From Haloterrigena sp. KLK7 (GTDB lineage Archaea > Halobacteriota > Halobacteria > Halobacteriales > Natrialbaceae): a stretch of DNA of 64,000 nt. Below the pieces are notes generated by a model. That model did not search any database, was not told the DNA's origin, and saw nothing but the letters and a program-made list of their open reading frames with translations. Both the position numbers and the translations under genes were made by a program. The stretch is taken from NCBI RefSeq assembly GCF_037914945.1, contig NZ_CP149787.1, forward strand, positions 1,550,001 to 1,614,000. The letters are read 5' to 3'. Shown here one piece after another: positions 60,124 through 64,000 of the stretch (positions are counted from its first letter, which is position 1; the number at the start of each line of letters is the position of its first letter).

Positions 60124-61476
60124 TCAGCGGTGGAGGTGACACGCGGCGAAGTGCTCGCCCGACCCGACGGCCGGCTCGAGTTCGTACGCGGGTCGCTCCT
60201 CGGCGCAGATACTGCGTTCGGCGAACGACTCGAGCAGGAGGGCGGCCGCCTCGTCCCAGTCGTCCTCGGTGACGGCCCCGCCGCCCGCACCGGCCGAGCC
60301 GTCGCCGCCGTTGCGGTCGGTCGCGAGCCGGTCGATCGCCTCGGCGACGATCTCGCCGGCTTCGCCGCCGGGCGGCTGGCCGCCGAAGAACTCCCGGCGG
60401 AGCTCGTCGGCCGGCATCGCCTCGAAGGTCCGGCGTTTGACCGCGCGCATGAACGCGCGGGTGTGGGCCCACTCCTCGTCGGTCAGGTCGTACTCGTCGG
60501 GGGCGATCAGCCGCGGGCATCTGGTTCGGAACCGACAACCCGAGGGCGGGTCCTGCGGGCTCGGTACCTCTCCCTCGAGGACGCCGCGGACGCCCTCTTC
60601 GCGCGGATCGGGGACGGGGATGGACTCCAGCAGCGCCTTCGTGTAGGGATGCTGGGGGTTCTCGAACAGCTCCTCTTTCTCCGCGAGTTCGACGATGTGG
60701 CCCAGATACATCACCGCCACGCGGTCGGAGACGTAGCGGATGACCGAGAGATCGTGGGCGATGAAGAGGTAGGTCAGGCCGAACTCCTCCTGGAGCTCGT
60801 CCATCGTGTTCATCACCTGGGCCTGGATGGAGACGTCGAGCGCGGAGACCGGTTCGTCACAGACCACGAAGTCGGGGTCGACCGACAGCGCCCGCGCGAG
60901 GTTGATCCGCTGGCGCTGTCCCCCCGAGAACGCGTGGGGATGGCGGTTGTAGTGGCGCGGATCGAGCCCGACCTTCTCGAGCAGTTCCTTCGCCCGCGCC
61001 TCCCGCCCCTCGTCGTCGAGCATGTCGTGGGCCCGCATCGGCTCCTCGATGATCTGCCCGACCTTCATGCGGGGATCGAGCGACGACTGCGGGTCCTGGA
61101 AGATCATCTGCATGTCCGAGCGCGTCCGCCGCAGCTCCTCGCCGCCGAGGTCGGCCAGATTCTCGCCCTTGAAGTAGATGTCCCCCTCGGTCGGCTCGAG
61201 CAGGCGCAGGATCGTCCGGCCGAGCGTGCTCTTCCCGCAGCCGGACTCGCCGACGAGCCCGAGCGTCTCGCCGGGCCGAATCTCGAGCGAGACGTCGTCG
61301 ACCGCCTGAACGCTCCCGTGGTCCACGCTGATCGGTGGAAACCGATCCGGATCGAACTGCAGCCCCGCGAACAGCCCCGACTCCTGGGCGAAGTGCTTCG
61401 AGACGCCCTCGAGTTCGAGCAGCGGGCCGTCCCCCTCGTAGCCGCTGTCGTCGCCCAGTCGAAGCCCGCTACTCAC
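60124..61476 (-). CDS. dppF: peptide/oligopeptide ABC transporter ATP-binding protein, DppF/OppF type
   Basis: This is the second ATPase of a Dpp/Opp-class importer. Walker A is GESGCGKST, the signature [15 protein letters not shown], Walker [15 protein letters not shown]. The C-terminal Oligo_HPY domain starts at [12 protein letters not shown] but is split by about 85 extra acidic/Gly-rich residues before resuming at [11 protein letters not shown] and ending HFAACHL. The GTG at 61476 overlaps the dppD stop (GTGAGTAG); a GTG at 61485 adds three residues. It is the last gene of the operon. Confidence 0.94.
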   Translation of the reverse strand: MSSGLRLGDDSGYEGDGPLLELEGVSKHFAQESGLFAGLQFDPDRFPPISVDHGSVQAVDDVSLEIRPGETLGLVGESGCGKSTLGRTILRLLEPTEGDIYFKGENLADLGGEELRRTRSDMQMIFQDPQSSLDPRMKVGQIIEEPMRAHDMLDDEGREARAKELLEKVGLDPRHYNRHPHAFSGGQRQRINLARALSVDPDFVVCDEPVSALDVSIQAQVMNTMDELQEEFGLTYLFIAHDLSVIRYVSDRVAVMYLGHIVELAEKEELFENPQHPYTKALLESIPVPDPREEGVRGVLEGEVPSPQDPPSGCRFRTRCPRLIAPDEYDLTDEEWAHTRAFMRAVKRRTFEAMPADELRREFFGGQPPGGEAGEIVAEAIDRLATDRNGGDGSAGAGGGAVTEDDWDEAAALLLESFAERSICAEERPAYELEPAVGSGEHFAACHLHR

Positions 61477-62635
61477 GGCCCTCACCTCCGCCGTCGTCGG
61501 TCGTCGGGTTCGCGGTGAGACTCGAGTCGGCGCCGGCGGCTTCCTCCCCGCTCGGCGTCGGCTCCCGTCCCTCGAGCGGCGGGCTCTCGTCGTAGCCCAC
61601 GTCGAAGGCGTCGTGTTTCACGCAGGCCGCTCGATGGGGCTCGCCGTCGCCGTCCGCGACGACCTTCGGCTCGGGATGGACTCGCTTGCACACCTCCCGC
61701 GCGTCGGGACAGCGGGGGTGGAACCGACAGCCAGAGGGCGGGTCGATCGCTTCGGGCATCACGCCCTCGATGGGCTCGAGGTCCTCGACGGTCCGGTCGG
61801 GGCGGGGCATCGAGTCGAGCAGGGCGTTCGTGTAGGGGTGTTGGGTGTCGTAGAACAGGTCGTCCACGGAGGCCTGCTCGATGATCTCGCCGAGGTACAT
61901 CACGTTCACGCGGTCGCAGATCTCCGCGACGACGCCGAGGTCGTGGGTGACCCAGATGAAGCTCGTCCCGTACTTCGCCTGGAGCTCGTCGACGAGATCG
62001 AGGATCTGGCCCTCCACGGTGACGTCGAGCGCCGTCGTCGGCTCGTCGGCGATGATGAGACTGGGCTCGCAGGCTAAGGCCATCGCGATGAGCACGCGCT
62101 GGCGCATCCCGCCGGAGAACTGGTGGGGGTACTCCTCGTAGCGCTGCTCGGGATCGGGGATGCCGACCTCCCGGAGCATGTCGATCGCCTCCGCCTTCGC
62201 CTCCTCCTCGGAGAGCCCGCGGTTGAGTTCGATGAACTCCCGGAGCTGTCCGCCGACGGTGAAGACGGGGTTGAGCGACTCCATCGGGTCCTGGAAGATC
62301 ACCGCGATCTCGTTGCCCCGGATTCGGGTCCGGATCTCCTCGTTCGAGAGCACGTCGTCCCGTTCCCGGAGTTCGCCGTTCGGTCCCTCCTCGAGGCCGA
62401 AGATGGTCTCGCCCTTGTAGGTGATCTCGCCGGCGACGATCTCGCCGGGGTCCTCGACGAGCCGCAGCAGGCTCATCGAGGCGACCGACTTGCCGGCGCC
62501 GCTCTCGCCGACGAGGCCGACGATCTCGCCCTCGTAGACCTCGAAGGAGATCCCGTCGACTGCGCGCACTGTACCGGCTTCCGTGAAGAACTGCGTCTTG
62601 AGGTTCTCGACGCGAAGGAGTGGTTCGGAGCTCAT
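61469..62635 (-). CDS. dppD: peptide/oligopeptide ABC transporter ATP-binding protein, DppD/OppD type
   Basis: This is the first ATPase of the importer, 388 residues. Walker A is GESGAGKSV (with a Val in the last position), the signature [15 protein letters not shown], Walker [14 protein letters not shown]. The C-terminal Oligo_HPY domain has cysteines in [16 protein letters not shown] and AACVKH, a set seen in Dpp/Opp ATPases and proposed in some to bind an iron-sulfur cluster. An acidic tail follows. It begins two bases before the dppC stop on the minus strand. Confidence 0.94.
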   Translation of the reverse strand: MSSEPLLRVENLKTQFFTEAGTVRAVDGISFEVYEGEIVGLVGESGAGKSVASMSLLRLVEDPGEIVAGEITYKGETIFGLEEGPNGELRERDDVLSNEEIRTRIRGNEIAVIFQDPMESLNPVFTVGGQLREFIELNRGLSEEEAKAEAIDMLREVGIPDPEQRYEEYPHQFSGGMRQRVLIAMALACEPSLIIADEPTTALDVTVEGQILDLVDELQAKYGTSFIWVTHDLGVVAEICDRVNVMYLGEIIEQASVDDLFYDTQHPYTNALLDSMPRPDRTVEDLEPIEGVMPEAIDPPSGCRFHPRCPDAREVCKRVHPEPKVVADGDGEPHRAACVKHDAFDVGYDESPPLEGREPTPSGEEAAGADSSLTANPTTDDGGGEGRE

Positions 62636-62636
62636 G

Positions 62637-63668
62637 TTAGTCGTTGATCCGCGGGTCGAGGGCGTCCTGTAAGCCGTCGCCGAACAGGTTGAAGCCCATG
62701 ATGGTGATCATGATCGCGATTCCCGGCCAGATCGACAGCCAGACGTTCGAGTGCATGTAGCCGTGGGCGGTCCTGAGCATCGCGCCCCAGTCCGGGGTCG
62801 GCGGCTGGGCGCCGTAGCCGAGGAACGAGAGGCCGGCGACGATGAGGATCGTCACGCCGATCTGCAGCGTCGCGTACACCAGCACCGGCGCGAAGCTGTT
62901 CGGAATGACGTGCCTGAGGATGATGTTGCGATCCTTGACGCCCGCCGCCCGAGCCGCCTCGATGTAGTCCATCTCGCGGATGCTCAGGACCCGGCTCCGG
63001 ATGATGCGGGCGAAGACCGGCACGAACGTGATTCCGACGCCGAGCACCGCGTACCAGATGTTCGCCCCGCCGACGAAGACGGTGAAGACGATGATGAGGA
63101 TCAGCGGCGGGATCGAGTAGACCGTCTCGACGGCCCGCATCAGGACGTCGTCGATTCGACCGCCGTAGTAGCCGGCGGTGGCGCCGATGAGCGTCCCGCC
63201 GAGCAGTCCGATGAACGCCGAGATCAGCCCGACGAACACCGACACCTGCGTCCCGTAGACGATCCTCGTGAAGTAGTCCCGGCCGGCGCGATCGGTCCCC
63301 AGCGGGTGCTCGAGGGTGCCGCCGGCCGGTAACGGGTTCCACGACTGCTCCGCGAGCGGGAAGTACGGCGGGACGTGTTCCTGGCCCTGGCCCGGCGGCG
63401 GGATGTGGGTCGGATGGTCGAAGATCGGGAGCAGCTGCGCGAACCGATAGTTCGACACGTGCCCGAACGTGAGCCGCGAGAGGTTGCTGTCGATCAGGGC
63501 GTACACCGCGACGAATAGCACGAACGAGACGATGTACAGCCCCCAGCGGGCCGTCGTGTCCCGTTTGACCTGTGCGACGGTGTACCGCCAGCCGACGCGG
63601 GCTTCGACCTCGTCGTCCTCTGGGACCGATTCCGAGCCGCTTTCGATCTGTGATTCGCCGACTGCCAT
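62637..63668 (-). CDS. dppC: peptide/oligopeptide ABC transporter permease, DppC/OppC type
   Basis: This is a 343-residue permease of the BPD_transp_1 class. A cytoplasmic acidic N-terminus precedes helix 1 (YIVSFVLFVAVYAL). A periplasmic-side loop rich in Pro/His follows, then HPLGTDRAGRDYFTRIVYG, the OppC N-terminal hallmark. The EAA loop is YIEAARAAGVKDRNIILRHVIPNS. The ATG at 63668 comes one base after the dppB stop; a GTG at 63677 would add three residues. Confidence 0.93.
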   Translation of the reverse strand: MAVGESQIESGSESVPEDDEVEARVGWRYTVAQVKRDTTARWGLYIVSFVLFVAVYALIDSNLSRLTFGHVSNYRFAQLLPIFDHPTHIPPPGQGQEHVPPYFPLAEQSWNPLPAGGTLEHPLGTDRAGRDYFTRIVYGTQVSVFVGLISAFIGLLGGTLIGATAGYYGGRIDDVLMRAVETVYSIPPLILIIVFTVFVGGANIWYAVLGVGITFVPVFARIIRSRVLSIREMDYIEAARAAGVKDRNIILRHVIPNSFAPVLVYATLQIGVTILIVAGLSFLGYGAQPPTPDWGAMLRTAHGYMHSNVWLSIWPGIAIMITIMGFNLFGDGLQDALDPRIND

Positions 63669-63669
63669 G

Positions 63670-64000
63670 TTATTCACTCTCTCCGTAGGTAACGCGCGGG
63701 TCGACGTACGCGTAGGAAATGTCGGTGACGATGACGCCGATCACGAACAGGAACCCGAGCATCATCGTGATCCCCATCACGAGCTGGTAGTCGTTCTGGG
63801 CGATCGCGTCGACGAACAGCCGACCCATGCCGTTGATGTTGAACACCGTTTCGACCAGCACCGCGCCGCCGATCGCCGTCGACAGGTTCAGTCCGACGAT
63901 CGTGATGATCGGCAGCTGGGCGACGTTGAAGGCGTGCTTTCGCAGGATCGTCCGCTCGGGCACGCCGTAGGCGCGGGCCAGCTTGACGTACTCGCCCTGC
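63670..64000 (-). CDS. dppB: peptide/oligopeptide ABC transporter permease, DppB/OppB type (5' end outside window)
   Basis: Only the C-terminal 109 or so residues are in the window. GEYVKLARAYGVPERTILRKHAFN is the EAA loop of an OppB-type permease, and the next helices (IITIVGLNLSTAIGGAVLVETVF, then a final segment) end DISYAYVDPRVTYGESE. The start lies beyond base 64000. It leads directly into dppC, DppD and DppF in the usual order; a peptide-binding protein gene may lie to the right. Confidence 0.92.
   Translation of the reverse strand, partial: QGEYVKLARAYGVPERTILRKHAFNVAQLPIITIVGLNLSTAIGGAVLVETVFNINGMGRLFVDAIAQNDYQLVMGITMMLGFLFVIGVIVTDISYAYVDPRVTYGESE

Noticed and set aside
1-64000. Very frequent CTCGAG hexamers
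   Set aside because: Mostly Leu-Glu codon pairs (CTC GAG) reflecting codon preference; they also occur between genes but without regular spacing, so I do not treat them as a signal.
1-64000. Search for CRISPR arrays, insertion sequences, integrases and prophage genes
   Set aside because: No regularly spaced direct repeats, transposase or recombinase motifs, or phage structural genes were seen. The short tract at 59948-60060 has an unusual look but no element ends that I can define.

Overview
The window is high-GC DNA from an extremely halophilic archaeon. Nearly every predicted protein is strongly acidic, many genes begin about 25-30 bases after a TATA-like box (leaderless transcripts), and several families are haloarchaeal or archaeal markers: PurO-type IMP cyclohydrolase, Hel308, Hef, the KEOPS subunit Cgi121, bacterio-opsin-activator-type HTH regulators, a halophilic LDH-like malate dehydrogenase, and small DUF1931, DUF7553, DUF7556 and DUF7563 proteins. 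The style fits the Natrialbaceae (Natrinema/Haloterrigena-like), but that is an inference from style, not from a marker gene. It looks like ordinary chromosome: no transposase, integrase, replication gene or CRISPR array is visible.

Layout. 1-5404: an export-type ABC ATPase (cut by the window edge), an ABC-2 ATPase/permease pair, RpiA, and two tandem paralogous membrane proteins. 5538-13557: a single histone-fold protein, LarB, small zinc-finger and GIY-YIG proteins, an FMN reductase, a phosphohexomutase, CysE, a metallophosphoesterase and PurO. 13664-19955: a one-repeat HNE protein, tRNA-Gln(CTG), a rhodanese lipoprotein, an Old Yellow Enzyme, and a divergent module of zinc alcohol dehydrogenase, amidohydrolase and DUF59 (MIP18) protein. 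That trio resembles the accessory genes of bacterial propane monooxygenase clusters, but no oxygenase is present here.

20022-41431: the Hel308-Cgi121 operon, MgtE, UspA, a PiT phosphate permease, a methyltransferase, a ferredoxin / HTH regulator / cytochrome P450 group, malate dehydrogenase, an SSSCA1-type zinc-ribbon protein, a multicopper oxidase, a PAP2 phosphatase, Hef, and a two-gene bPH2 operon. 41713-54831: a divergent region whose two promoters share a 10-base element, then a PPP-type phosphatase plus polyphosphate kinase operon, a Tat lipoprotein, an MFS transporter, a dolichol-kinase-like enzyme, glycyl-tRNA synthetase with a four-CBS protein, and small haloarchaeal proteins including two DUF2267 paralogues. 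55181-64000: UvrB, a putative manganese transporter with a candidate metalloregulator operator, a GNAT enzyme, a candidate small leaderless gene, and a Dpp/Opp-type peptide ABC operon running off the right edge.

Non-coding structure is the least explained part. There are two inverted copies of a dispersed repeat (12665-12873 and 54911-55055), an array of perfect short stem-loops (49006-49205) with relatives elsewhere, palindromes at promoters, and two gene relics next to uvrB. DNA repair genes (Hel308, Hef, UvrB) recur but are not in one operon.
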